Positions 17,923 through 27,188 of a stretch of 64,000 nucleotides of DNA are shown here, in pieces. The DNA comes from Shewanella japonica (GTDB lineage: Bacteria > Pseudomonadota > Gammaproteobacteria > Enterobacterales > Shewanellaceae). Both the position numbers and the translations under genes were made by a program. The stretch lies in the NCBI RefSeq assembly GCF_002075795.1, contig NZ_CP020472.1:913001-977000 (forward strand). The letters run 5' to 3'. Each line of letters begins with the position of its first letter. Within the stretch, counting starts at the first letter, position 1. Below the pieces are notes generated by a model, which saw only the letters and a program-made list of their open reading frames with translations, made no database searches and was not told where the DNA came from.

Positions 17923-18289
17923 GTTACTTCCTTTGAGCTGGGAAAAAATGTTAATGGCTGGTAATAAATGCCAAAAAGAATCAAATAAAGAGTACCAAAT
18001 TCTTTTTCGTTTCAGAACTAGAAACAAGCCAAAATTAGCTAAATCTGCGTTTTTTTCTAAAAAAATAGTCTTTTAGACTAGTCAAAAAAAGCAAAAGTAA
18101 TTCTAAAGTATTATTTATCGGATATCTTACCGATATAATGCCGTAAAATCATGCAATTTTTATCGTGCTTTTTTGATTTTAAATAAGCTATGTAAAGCCG
18201 TTATAGTGTTAACGTTATGTAGAACTTAATGTCTTGCTTAACTGAAATTGTTGCATTGTGCTTGTATTCCCTCCCTATGGTGAAATTTA
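17923..18289. other. Intergenic region between divergent genes
   Basis: 367 bp, AT-rich. It contains the palindrome-over-promoter at 18116-18139 and is otherwise without recognised signals. Confidence 0.55.
18116..18139 (+). promoter_or_regulatory. Inverted repeat overlapping a probable promoter
   Basis: TATCGG-N8-CCGATA (18116-18135) runs directly into a perfect TATAAT at 18134-18139. The inverted repeat fills the spacer between the -10 and a weak -35 (TTATTT, 18111). It would suit a repressor of the ABC exporter gene starting at 18290. Confidence 0.4.
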
Positions 18290-20077
18290 ATGAGACCCTC
18301 TTTATATTTTGATGGCCCTGTTGGCAAACTTAACTGGAAAGTTGTGGGGCTATTGTGGCCTTACTTATTCGAGTTCAAAGGGCGTATTTTTCTGGCAATG
18401 TTATGTCTTGTTGTTGCCAAACTTGCCAGTGTGGGCCTACCGTTTATTTTAAAAGATTTGGTTGATAGCTTAGATGCTCAAAAAACGGCAACAATCGTGG
18501 CCGTGCCTATTGCTTTGGTGTTGGCTTATGGCTCGGTTAGGTTTCTTAATGTCATCATTGGTGAAATTCGAGATACGTTATTTGGCCGAGTCACTGAACG
18601 TGCAATTCGGCGCCTTGGTTTAGCGGTATTTGAGCATCTGCATCGTCTTGACTTGGATTTCCATTTAGATAGGCGGACAGGTGGATTGTCTCGGGACATA
18701 GAGCGTGGCACCAGTGGTGTTAGCTTTTTGATGCGCTTTATGGTGTTCAATATTGTCCCGACCTTGCTAGAAATCAGTCTGGTCATCATTATCTTTTTTA
18801 TTAACTATGGAATCGGTTTTGCGTTAATCACTTTGATTGCGGTCGTTGCGTATATTGGCTATTCAATAGTGGCGACTGAGTGGCGTACCGGTTTTGTTCG
18901 TGATGCTGCCAATGCAGATTCATTATCCAATACACGGGCAGTTGATAGTTTACTTAACTATGAAACGGTTAAGTATTTCAATAATGAGCGCTATGAATCA
19001 CAGCGTTACGATGAAGCATTGGATCAATGGGAAGTCGCCAAACGTAAAAACAGGTTATCGCTATTTGCTTTAAACGCTGGCCAAGCACTGATAATTGCGG
19101 TCGCGATGACAGCCATGATGGGGCTTGCTGCCTATGAAGTGACTGAAGGCAATATGACATTAGGTGATTTCGTATTAATTAACGCATTTATGATGCAGCT
19201 GTTTATCCCACTTAATTTCTTAGGTTTTGTTTATCGAGAGATTCGAGGTGCACTAGCCAATATTGAGCGAATGTTTTCTTTGTTAGATAAAGTACCAGCC
19301 ATCCAAGATATTCCGTCAGCGTCTAATGTGACGCCTACTCAAGGTGAACTAGCGTTTAATCATATTTGCTTTAACTATGATGAGCGGTCGATCCTAAAAG
19401 ATGTCAGTTTTAGCATTCCAGCAGGTCAAAAAGTGGCAGTTGTAGGAGAAAGTGGCGCGGGTAAATCTACCCTGATAAAGCTGCTATTTCGGTTTTATGA
19501 CGTTGATAGTGGCTTAATAACCATTGATGGGCATGATATTAAACAGTTAACTCAGCAGGCGCTGCGTCAATCAATCGCCATCGTGCCACAAGATACTGTG
19601 CTGTTTAATGACACCATCTATAACAATATTCTTTACGGCCAGCCAACAGCAACTGATGAAGCGCTCAAAGAGGCGGTACATTTGGCTAACCTGACTGATT
19701 TCATCGAGTCATTACCCCAAAAATGGCAAACTAAAGTTGGGGAGCGAGGCTTAAAGTTATCAGGTGGTGAGAAACAAAGAGTCTCCATTGCCCGAGCTAT
19801 TCTAAAAGCAACCCCCATTTTAGTGTTTGATGAAGCAACGTCATCACTAGATAGTCAATCTGAACAAGCCATTTTATCTGCCCTAAAAGTGGCGGCAAAA
19901 GGGCACACCAGTTTGGTGGTCGCTCATAGGTTATCTACGATTGTTGATGCTGATAAAATCGTGGTGTTAAGTGAAGGTCGAATTGCAGAACAGGGGACGC
20001 ATAAAGCATTATTATCGCAAAATGGTGTGTATGCAAAGTTATGGCGAATCCAAAATGAGCAAACTATCACACATTGA
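18290..20077 (+). CDS. Atm1/HMT-type ABC exporter, fused permease-ATPase
   Basis: 595 aa. Residues about 20-310 form an ABC-type-1 membrane domain with six helices. Residues about 350-590 form the ATPase: Walker A GESGAGKSTLIK, Q-loop PQDTVLF, signature LSGGEKQRVSIARAI, Walker B ILVFDEATSSLD, and H-loop VAHRLST. This is a homodimeric inner-membrane exporter of the Atm1/heavy-metal subfamily, whose members export glutathione-linked sulfur or metal compounds; the substrate is not known here. The start ATG at 18290 encodes MRPSLYFDGP. The leader is long and holds the inverted repeat at 18116. Confidence 0.88.
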   Translation: MRPSLYFDGPVGKLNWKVVGLLWPYLFEFKGRIFLAMLCLVVAKLASVGLPFILKDLVDSLDAQKTATIVAVPIALVLAYGSVRFLNVIIGEIRDTLFGRVTERAIRRLGLAVFEHLHRLDLDFHLDRRTGGLSRDIERGTSGVSFLMRFMVFNIVPTLLEISLVIIIFFINYGIGFALITLIAVVAYIGYSIVATEWRTGFVRDAANADSLSNTRAVDSLLNYETVKYFNNERYESQRYDEALDQWEVAKRKNRLSLFALNAGQALIIAVAMTAMMGLAAYEVTEGNMTLGDFVLINAFMMQLFIPLNFLGFVYREIRGALANIERMFSLLDKVPAIQDIPSASNVTPTQGELAFNHICFNYDERSILKDVSFSIPAGQKVAVVGESGAGKSTLIKLLFRFYDVDSGLITIDGHDIKQLTQQALRQSIAIVPQDTVLFNDTIYNNILYGQPTATDEALKEAVHLANLTDFIESLPQKWQTKVGERGLKLSGGEKQRVSIARAILKATPILVFDEATSSLDSQSEQAILSALKVAAKGHTSLVVAHRLSTIVDADKIVVLSEGRIAEQGTHKALLSQNGVYAKLWRIQNEQTITH

Positions 20078-20215
20078 TCGCATGCTTGTGTGTGTTTTCT
20101 CTCTTTGAAAGTGCAGTTTTTGTGTATAATTAACTTTAATTGCCTGGAAAGGATTGAGATCGTTTAGGTAAATAGGGAATTATCGGGTAATTAAGCCTAA
20201 GTATGGAGGTCGTTA

Positions 20216-20464
20216 GTGCAAAACATTTCTTTAATAGCAGCCCTAGAGGGGACACAACATAAAGTGACCACCGATTGGTTTGCGATTATGGCTACGCTTG
20301 AAAAGCGAGAAATGAACCAAGATGAACTGCAGGCTGTTTATGATGAACTATGTGCAGGATTAATTGTGACAACCCGTGGACTGACATTAGCTAAAATTAA
20401 TGACAATGAAAGCGAAGACAGTTTATTAAAAGCGGATGATAGCGCAGCCGATATCTTAGTGTAA
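20216..20464 (+). CDS. Small hypothetical protein
   Basis: 82 aa from a GTG start that follows TGGAGG by 5 nt; that ribosome site makes the GTG credible. A good TATAAT lies at 20125-20130. The protein is acidic and soluble, with a helical middle (EMNQDELQAVYDELCAG). No family recognised. It ends ahead of a strong bidirectional terminator. Confidence 0.65.
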   Translation: MQNISLIAALEGTQHKVTTDWFAIMATLEKREMNQDELQAVYDELCAGLIVTTRGLTLAKINDNESEDSLLKADDSAADILV

Positions 20465-20508
20465 TGGCACTTTGTGCCTTAATGAAAGGCAAAGTGAATG
20501 GTATTTAT

Positions 20509-20547
20509 CCAATAAAAAAGCAATCATAATGATTGCTTTTTTATTGG
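20509..20547. terminator. Bidirectional terminator
   Basis: Long stem CCAATAAAAAAGCAATC / GATTGCTTTTTTATTGG with a 5-nt loop, between convergent genes. Confidence 0.9.
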
Positions 20548-20561
20548 ATAAACTGAGTCGG

Positions 20562-20741
20562 TTAGCTGTTTTTAGACCAACTGTTACACACCATTTTTAT
20601 TATTGCATCGCTAGTATTTAATTCCGTTAGACGAGTAATCTTGCCATGATCGAAGCAGACTTTTTCACCTTCGATTTCTGAAAGGCGCTCACAATTGGTA
20701 CAAGTTAATGACATTGCTTTATGGGTATCATTTTGTGCCAT
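20562..20741 (-). CDS. Small Cys-containing hypothetical protein
   Basis: 59 aa from the ATG at 20741 (MAQNDTHKAM); a TTG 21 bp upstream is an alternative start. Residues 14-32 contain CTNCERLSEIEGEKVC, a C-x2-C plus Cys arrangement that might bind a metal. A further Cys is near the C-terminus (MVCNSW). No family recognised. It is a short single gene with a shared terminator. Confidence 0.6.
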   Translation of the reverse strand: MAQNDTHKAMSLTCTNCERLSEIEGEKVCFDHGKITRLTELNTSDAIIKMVCNSWSKNS

Positions 20742-20974
20742 GATTGAATTTGTCTCTTTCAAATCTATATCCCTTCGCCAATATGCTTAACGTGATTAAA
20801 AGTGTGGTTTAAGTCACAATTTTATACTTAATCTAAAGATAGTTCAAAGTATTACCTTGTCAATATATTAGCAATTAGTCTAATAGTTTTTTCTAATAAA
20901 CGGCAATACTGCTTAAGTTTATCATTCTACAGTGATTATCTATTAGGTTAGGACTTAGTTTGCGATCAATGTAC

Positions 20975-22456
20975 TCAATACTGTTGATAAAACTTGTCCA
21001 ATGACACCGATATACCGCTCTCTGTGACAATTCTGGCGTGGTGCCGTGTTAACTGTCTTGCTTCACTTACTCCACATGAATGGGCGATAATTTTCAAGTC
21101 ATGATGCAAAGAGCGATTATAATTCGCCACCCTTGCAGATTTGTTATGGGGATCTAACCCTTGTTGAAGATGCTTATTATGGGTAGTGATGCCGGTTGGA
21201 CAAGTATCTTTATTACACTGTAAAGCTTGTATACAGCCTAGTGCGAACATATTTCCCCGTGCAGAGGCAATAAAATCGGCACCTGTCGCCAAGGCCCAAG
21301 CAACCTGAGAGGGCAATATCATTTTGCCGCTAGCAATCACTTTGATTCGTTGTTTCAGTCCTTTTTGTTTAAACAGATTGATGACTATAGGTAAGCTTTC
21401 TTTAATCGGTAAGCCGACATGATCCATTAATGCTTGAGGCGCGGCGCCTGTTCCGCCTTCAGCGCTATCAAGGGTAAAAAAGTCTGGTGCACTCTCAATG
21501 CCTCGGTGTTTTATTTCTTCACATAAGTCGATTAACCACTGTTCATCACCAAGCACAGCTTTTATGCCTGTGGGCTTTCCTGTGATGTCACGAACATGGC
21601 AAATCATGTCAATAATATCCACGACGCTATTAAACTCAGCATGGCCATTAGGACTAATGGAATCTTGCCCTACCGGGATTCCTCTGATAGCTGCAATTTC
21701 TTCAGTGACTTTAACGCCAGGTAAAATGCCGCCTTTACCAGGTTTGGCACCTTGGCTTAGTTTAATCTCAAACATTTTGACGTTGTCATGGGCTGCAATG
21801 TTACGGAGCTTGTCATCATCAAGTTTTCCTTGCTCATCACGTACGCCATATTTAGCAGTACCGATTTGAAACACTAAATCACAGTTGCCTTTTAGGTGAT
21901 GCTCGCTTAAGCCTCCTTCACCAGTATTAAGCCAGCAACCAGCTTGTGCTGCACCATGGGATAATGCTGTCACGGCAGGGCGGGATAATGCACCAAAGCT
22001 CATCGCTGAAATGTGGCAAACTGTTGCTGTCCTATACGGGGTTTTACAGTGCTCACCTACAGTAATAATGCTGTCTTGATGTTCATCTGAATCATATTTA
22101 GGAAATGCGGCATTAAGAAACATTACCGTGCCAGTTTTGTCGTGCACTTGGGTTGAGCCAAATGAGATGGTGCGATCGACATCTTTTGCGGCGCGATATA
22201 CCCAGCTACGCTCAGCACGATTGAAGGGCAACTCTTCTCTATCTTGAGCAAAAAAGTATTGCCTAAAAAACTCACCTTGTTTCTCAAACAAATATCTAAA
22301 TCGACCTATTACGGGGTAATTGTGACGAATAGCTTGTTTAGTCTGTAATTTATCTGCGATGTACATATAAATCACTGAGATAAATAAAATGGCAATACAG
22401 GCGAGAAATAACCCTGTAAATATCTCTAATCCGACGATAAACCAATGTGGCTGCAT
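20975..22456 (-). CDS. Membrane-anchored GltB-like FMN/Fe-S protein
   Basis: 493 aa. One membrane helix at residues about 9-32 is followed by a glutamate synthase central/FMN-binding domain. Typical stretches are MSFGALSRPAVTALSHGAAQ, NTGEGGLSEHH, EIKLSQGAKPGKGG and TLDSAEGGTGAAPQ. A C-x5-C-x4-C motif (CIQALQCNKDTC) near residue 410 matches the 3Fe-4S cluster spacing of glutamate synthase large subunit. There is no amidotransferase domain, so it is not a complete glutamate synthase. Stand-alone proteins of this type have no settled reaction. A CCTTAAAAA-type leader with GGAAC precedes the start. Confidence 0.85.
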   Translation of the reverse strand: MQPHWFIVGLEIFTGLFLACIAILFISVIYMYIADKLQTKQAIRHNYPVIGRFRYLFEKQGEFFRQYFFAQDREELPFNRAERSWVYRAAKDVDRTISFGSTQVHDKTGTVMFLNAAFPKYDSDEHQDSIITVGEHCKTPYRTATVCHISAMSFGALSRPAVTALSHGAAQAGCWLNTGEGGLSEHHLKGNCDLVFQIGTAKYGVRDEQGKLDDDKLRNIAAHDNVKMFEIKLSQGAKPGKGGILPGVKVTEEIAAIRGIPVGQDSISPNGHAEFNSVVDIIDMICHVRDITGKPTGIKAVLGDEQWLIDLCEEIKHRGIESAPDFFTLDSAEGGTGAAPQALMDHVGLPIKESLPIVINLFKQKGLKQRIKVIASGKMILPSQVAWALATGADFIASARGNMFALGCIQALQCNKDTCPTGITTHNKHLQQGLDPHNKSARVANYNRSLHHDLKIIAHSCGVSEARQLTRHHARIVTESGISVSLDKFYQQY

Positions 22457-22748
22457 TTTTGTTCCTTAAAAATGATCGATTGATATTGAGTAGATAACAG
22501 TTATTAGTGATTGATATTCGCTAAATTGTTTATTTTTTGACTATCATCATTATGAATGAAGGTCGGTTTTTGTTCTAGGTAATTTAAAGGTACCGATAGC
22601 GACAAATGGAAATAATAACTCGCCACCATAAAGCTGCAGGTTTTTTGGTCGATAAACTCGCAAGCGTTTTTGGTTTTATCACATCATTTTTGACATCGGT
22701 ATACCAAAGGTTGATACCCATTGTAAAAGTGATTATGAGGATACACAG

Positions 22749-23351
22749 ATGGAAATTTATAACCCAACGCAGCTAAATGCTCAGGCTGCTAAAAATCAAC
22801 AGCCTAGTAATGGTGCTAAAGATATTCCCAGCAACAACGATGTCTCTGGGAGTAAAGCATCAATCAGCGAGATAAGTAGGGATTTAAAAAATAGCAGTAT
22901 TTTGGCTGCGCAAGAACAAGTGAGTATTCAATCTGGCGATAAATCCATGGCACTTCTTTATCGAGCAGCTATTGATTCAATTAACAGTGAATTGGCTCCA
23001 ACCTTAGGCGAAAATGTCATTCAAAAAAATGCTGAAAATGAAGTGGATTATTCGCCAGAAGCCACTGCAGAGCGTATAGTCAGTTTTGCGACTAACTTTT
23101 TTTCGGTGCACCAGCAGCAAAACAGTGGCATGGAGTTTAATGAGCAATTAGATAGCTTTATGGACATTATTTCTGGTGCAATTGATCAAGGTTTTAGTGA
23201 GGCCACTGAGATTTTAACTGGTCTGAATGTATTTGAAGGTGACATTGAAGCTGGCGTGGATAAAACCTATAGCTTGATACAAGCTGGGCTTGAAACCTTC
23301 AAGCAAGATACGGCAAAACAAGCGGACGTAGAAAGCGAGCAACTAACATAG
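22749..23351 (+). CDS. DUF5610 domain protein
   Basis: 200 aa. It has a disordered Asn/Ser/Gln-rich first third, then a helical domain at about 90-185 including YSPEATAERIVSFATNFF and FSEATEILTGLNVFEGDIE, which I recall as DUF5610. No signal peptide or membrane helix. GAGG precedes the ATG by a few nucleotides. The 290 bp upstream shows no clear site. Function unknown. Confidence 0.7.
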   Translation: MEIYNPTQLNAQAAKNQQPSNGAKDIPSNNDVSGSKASISEISRDLKNSSILAAQEQVSIQSGDKSMALLYRAAIDSINSELAPTLGENVIQKNAENEVDYSPEATAERIVSFATNFFSVHQQQNSGMEFNEQLDSFMDIISGAIDQGFSEATEILTGLNVFEGDIEAGVDKTYSLIQAGLETFKQDTAKQADVESEQLT

Positions 23352-23409
23352 AATTAGCGCATAAAGTTAGCGAATTGACATAGAGAACTGATTTTCTAAG
23401 GAACAGCTT

Positions 23410-24159
23410 ATGTGGACAACAGGTACTGTTATTGAACGTATTGAATGGAACGATAAATTGTTTTCGTTACGCATCGAAGCCGATGTTGAGCCATTTATAG
23501 CTGGGCAATTTATCAAGCTCAGCCAAATTCGGGATGAAAAACGTATCGCAAGAGCTTATTCACTGGTCAATCCGCCAGGAAAACCTTACATCGAAGTGCT
23601 TGCCGTCGCAGTTGAAGATGGTCAGTTATCGCCAGATTTACAAGCATTAAAAGTAGGAGAGCAAATCGAAGTCAGCACCAAAGCGGCAGGCTTTATGACG
23701 CTTGAAGAAATTCCCACAGGGGCAATACAAGGACCGCATCTTTGGTTTTTGGCAACAGGTACTGCAGTAGGGCCTTTCATTTCAATGATGGAAACTGATG
23801 AGCCATGGCAACGATTTGAAAAAGTGGTGCTGGTTTATGGCGTCCGGTTAATCGAAGATTTAGCTTATTTACCGCAAATTAAGGCGTTACAACAAAAGTA
23901 CCCGCAACAATTTATTTTTATACCGTCAGTGACACGAGAGCATTATTCCGAGGGGTTGTCGTGTCGAATTCCCGATGGCCTACAAAGTGGGTTAATTGAA
24001 CAAACAGCAGGCATCGCGCTTAGTGCCGATAACTCTCAAGTGTTAATTTGTGGTAATCCTGAAATGATTGTGGATGCGCAATCAACGTTAACTGAAAAAG
24101 GATTAGTTAAGAGCTTACGCCGAGCTCCTGGGCAAATTACGGTAGAGAAATACTGGTAA
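23410..24159 (+). CDS. fpr: Ferredoxin/flavodoxin-NADP reductase
   Basis: 249 aa, normal length. FAD domain with RAYSLVNPPG (flavin binding) at about 50-60; NADP domain with LATGTAVGPFISM and the C-terminal EKYW, where the terminal aromatic stacks on FAD. It moves electrons between NADPH and ferredoxin or flavodoxin in the cytoplasm. AAGGAAC precedes the start. E. coli fpr belongs to the SoxRS regulon; no sox box was recognised here. Confidence 0.93.
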   Translation: MWTTGTVIERIEWNDKLFSLRIEADVEPFIAGQFIKLSQIRDEKRIARAYSLVNPPGKPYIEVLAVAVEDGQLSPDLQALKVGEQIEVSTKAAGFMTLEEIPTGAIQGPHLWFLATGTAVGPFISMMETDEPWQRFEKVVLVYGVRLIEDLAYLPQIKALQQKYPQQFIFIPSVTREHYSEGLSCRIPDGLQSGLIEQTAGIALSADNSQVLICGNPEMIVDAQSTLTEKGLVKSLRRAPGQITVEKYW

Positions 24160-24482
24160 GACGCAGTGATAGCCTGCGTTGATAACGGTTATTTTTTTGC
24201 TCACTATTAGAGGCTGTATTTATCCTTAATACAGCCTTCAAAAAACCTTGTTTTACTCACTAATTAACTTACTTATTCCAAATAATACAGTCAGTAATCT
24301 TTAAAGAATACTTGCTCAAAAAGCGCCGATCTATTATCCTTTCCGCAATTGATAATTATTATCATTTCCATGGGTGATAACCTAATGCAATATAAGTAAC
24401 ATCTTAATTATTGGTTAAGAAAAGTGCTTAAATCAGGTTTTTGCAATAATAAAAAGCGCCGTAAGGGCAAGGAGAAATTGGA
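24160..24482. other. Intergenic region between fpr and the iron transporter
   Basis: 323 bp. It holds a GC-rich hairpin followed by a T-run at about 24162-24199 (CGCA/TGCG, then TTTTTTT), a second strong hairpin at 24211-24238 (AGGCTGTATT / AATACAGCCT) and the Fur box at 24351. Confidence 0.6.
24351..24369. promoter_or_regulatory. Fur box
   Basis: GATAATTATTATCATTTCC matches the Fur consensus GATAATGATAATCATTATC at most positions. It lies 114 bp upstream of the ferric-binding protein gene and predicts iron repression of the three-gene transporter operon. Confidence 0.8.
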
Positions 24483-25502
24483 ATGAAATCGTTAAAGAGT
24501 TTTGCGCTGTTAGGTCTTGCAGCTGTATCTTCAATGGGTTCTATCACAGCACAAGCAGCAGATGATCTTACTGTATATTCTTATCGACAAGCGTTTCTTG
24601 TTGAGCCGATTTTAGAACAATTTACTAAAGATACTGGCATTAAGGTTAACGTCGTATTTGCTAAAGATGGCATTGCTGAGCGTATTGCCCGTGAAGGTCG
24701 TCTTTCTCCTGCTGATGTTGTTCTTACATCAGATTTTTCACGTTTAATGGAATTGGTTGAAAAAGATTTGGTTGTTGACGTTAAAAGCGATACGTTGAGC
24801 AGCAATATCCCTGAGCAATATCGTTCTCCAGACAATGACTGGTATGCGTTAACCATGCGTGTTCGTAATGTTTACTCTTCAAAAGAGCGTGTGGGTAAGC
24901 TGGATCTAAACTATGAAGATTTAGCATCAGAACAGTACAAAGGTAAGATTTGTACTCGTAGTTTCAAGCATCCTTATAATATTGCACTAGTCGCTTCAAT
25001 GATTGCTCACCATGGTGAAGCTGAAACTAAGGCTTGGCTTGAAGGCGTAAAAGCTAATCTAGCACGTAAACCTCAAGGAAATGACCGCGCGCAAGTGAAA
25101 GCGGTTAAAGAAGGCTTATGTGATGTGGCCATTGGTAACAGTTATTACTTTGGTAAAATGTTGACAGATCCTAAGCAAAAGAGCTGGGCTGATGCGGTTT
25201 ACATCAACTTCCCGAATCAAAAGAATCGCGGTTCACACATCAATGTTTCAGGTATGGCTCTCGCTAAGTTTGCACCGAACAAAGATAATGCTATAAAATT
25301 AATGGAATTTTTATCATCTGATGTTGCGCAAAAGTCTTATGCAGAAGTGAACATGGAATATCCAGTAAAAGCGGATGTTGCACCTTCTGAAATGGTTGCA
25401 TCTTGGGGAAGTTTTAAAGCTGATGACCTTCCGATTTACAAGCTAGCAGAAAATCATCAAGCAGCAGTTAAACTACTTGATGAAGTTAAATTTGACCTAT
25501 AA
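24483..25502 (+). CDS. fbpA: Periplasmic ferric-iron-binding protein
   Basis: 339 aa. A Sec signal peptide (KSFALLGLAAVSSMGS, cleavage after AQA, residue about 26) leads to a FutA/FbpA-type type-II substrate-binding fold: LTVYSYRQAF, VVFAKDGIAERI, NSYYFGKML. The paired Tyr near residue 221 (SYYFG) are probable iron ligands, as in FbpA. It delivers Fe(III) to the permease encoded next. The gene is preceded by GGAG and a Fur box, first in the order binding protein, permease, ATPase. Confidence 0.92.
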   Translation: MKSLKSFALLGLAAVSSMGSITAQAADDLTVYSYRQAFLVEPILEQFTKDTGIKVNVVFAKDGIAERIAREGRLSPADVVLTSDFSRLMELVEKDLVVDVKSDTLSSNIPEQYRSPDNDWYALTMRVRNVYSSKERVGKLDLNYEDLASEQYKGKICTRSFKHPYNIALVASMIAHHGEAETKAWLEGVKANLARKPQGNDRAQVKAVKEGLCDVAIGNSYYFGKMLTDPKQKSWADAVYINFPNQKNRGSHINVSGMALAKFAPNKDNAIKLMEFLSSDVAQKSYAEVNMEYPVKADVAPSEMVASWGSFKADDLPIYKLAENHQAAVKLLDEVKFDL

Positions 25503-25555
25503 GAATGCAGCATTTCACCGCATAGTCATTATGCGGTGCTAACTGGAATGTATTT

Positions 25556-27187
25556 ATGATTTTAGGCTTAACCAGAAGCTGGTCGCTCACTGGTTATGCG
25601 ATTGCGGCAATATTAATATTGCCGCTTTTTGCACTTATAGTACAAGCAACAATTCCTGACGAAGCAGTATTTAGTCATTTATTTGATACTGTTTTACCAA
25701 CCTATATCAGCAATAGCTTGTTACTCATGCTACAGGTTTGCATCGGTTCTTTGGTCATTGCTGTGTCTGCGGCTTGGCTCGTAGCACGTTGTGACTTTCC
25801 TGGACGGCGCTATTTCCAATGGGCGCTACTGCTACCTTTAGCAATGCCTGCCTATATCGTCGCGTATGTTTATACCGACATGCTTGATTATGCTGGGCCT
25901 GTGCAACGTATGCTAAGGCAAGTCTTTGGTTGGTCATCCCCACAAGATTATTACTTCCCCGATATTCGTACGCTAACAGGCGCAGCTATCATGTTGTCTT
26001 TAGTGTTATTTCCGTATATTTACCTGTTAGCCCGCACAGCCTTTATGGAGCAATCGTCTAGCTTATTACATGCCTCTCGCATTATGGGTTGTAATCCATG
26101 GCAAAGCTTTTGGCGCTTAGGTTTACCCATGGCAAGGCCAGCCTTAGCGGTGGGAATGGCGCTAGTGGCAATGGAAACCGCTGCTGATTTTGCCACGGTA
26201 AGTTACTTTGCTGTGCCGACGTTAACGACTGCGGTTTATGATACTTGGCTTGGCTATGGCAGCTTATCTGCCGCAGCAAAACTCTCGGCAATCATGTTGT
26301 TGGTGATTTTTGCCATGGTAGGGGTAGAGCGCTTTGCTCGCCGTAAACAAGAGTTATTTCAAAAGCAATCAAAACTGACAGAGTCAGACCGTTATTATTT
26401 AACAGGCTTTAAAGCTTGGAGCTCATTTTCTTACTGCGCTTTATTGATTGTATTGGCATTTTTATTACCTTTTATGGTGCTTGCAGGCTATGCAATTGAC
26501 TACTTTGACGAAAGCTGGAATAGCCGCTTTTGGCAATACAGTTTTAATAGTTTATATATCGCAGCCGTAGTGAGTTTTATCTGTGTTGTACTGGCATTAA
26601 TTATGATGTTTGTTCGCCGTGTTAGCCCACGTAAAAGTGATTTGCTACCCTCACGATTAAGCAGCACGGGTTATGCAATACCTGGCACGGTACTGGCAAT
26701 TGGCGTTTTGGTTCCACTGACTTATCTTGATTTTGCCATTAATGATGTTTATGCCTACATTGATAGCAGAGGACCTGGCTTATTATTTACGGGCAGTGTC
26801 ATTGCGCTTATTTTTGCTTTTTGCGTTCGCTTTGTGGCGATTTCAATTGGCAGTATCGAAAATAGCTATAAGCGAATGTCTCCTTCGTTAGATATGGCAA
26901 GTATTACTATGGGGCAAACCCCAAGACAGCTGCTATGGCGTGTGCATTTACCTTTGTTACGTAAAGGCATATTTGCAGGAGCACTGTTAGTATTTATTGA
27001 AAGCATGAAAGAGCTGCCAGCAGCGTTACTATTGCGTCCTATCGGTTTTGAAAACCTTGCGACTCATGTTTTTCAGTTTGTTTCTGATGAGCAACTAGAG
27101 CATGGTGCTTTGGCTGCAATTGTCATCGTAATCGTTGGACTTATCCCATTGATTTACCTTAATCGTTCGCTGGAGCAAGAGAGCTAA
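25556..27187 (+). CDS. fbpB: Ferric-iron ABC transporter permease
   Basis: 543 aa, the fused double-permease size of the FbpB/FutB family, with about 12 membrane helices. Two EAA-type ATPase-contact loops are visible: ASRIMGCNPWQSFWRLGLPM near residue 178 and ASITMGQTPRQLLWRVHLPL near 447. It forms the inner-membrane path for Fe(III) from FbpA. It ends 1 bp before the ATPase gene start, so translation is probably coupled. Confidence 0.92.
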   Translation: MILGLTRSWSLTGYAIAAILILPLFALIVQATIPDEAVFSHLFDTVLPTYISNSLLLMLQVCIGSLVIAVSAAWLVARCDFPGRRYFQWALLLPLAMPAYIVAYVYTDMLDYAGPVQRMLRQVFGWSSPQDYYFPDIRTLTGAAIMLSLVLFPYIYLLARTAFMEQSSSLLHASRIMGCNPWQSFWRLGLPMARPALAVGMALVAMETAADFATVSYFAVPTLTTAVYDTWLGYGSLSAAAKLSAIMLLVIFAMVGVERFARRKQELFQKQSKLTESDRYYLTGFKAWSSFSYCALLIVLAFLLPFMVLAGYAIDYFDESWNSRFWQYSFNSLYIAAVVSFICVVLALIMMFVRRVSPRKSDLLPSRLSSTGYAIPGTVLAIGVLVPLTYLDFAINDVYAYIDSRGPGLLFTGSVIALIFAFCVRFVAISIGSIENSYKRMSPSLDMASITMGQTPRQLLWRVHLPLLRKGIFAGALLVFIESMKELPAALLLRPIGFENLATHVFQFVSDEQLEHGALAAIVIVIVGLIPLIYLNRSLEQES

Positions 27188-27188
27188 T

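Noticed and set aside
20101..20130. Full sigma-70 promoter for the 82-aa gene
   Set aside because: TATAAT at 20125 is perfect, but the only TTGAAA upstream gives 14-bp spacing, too short for a confident call.
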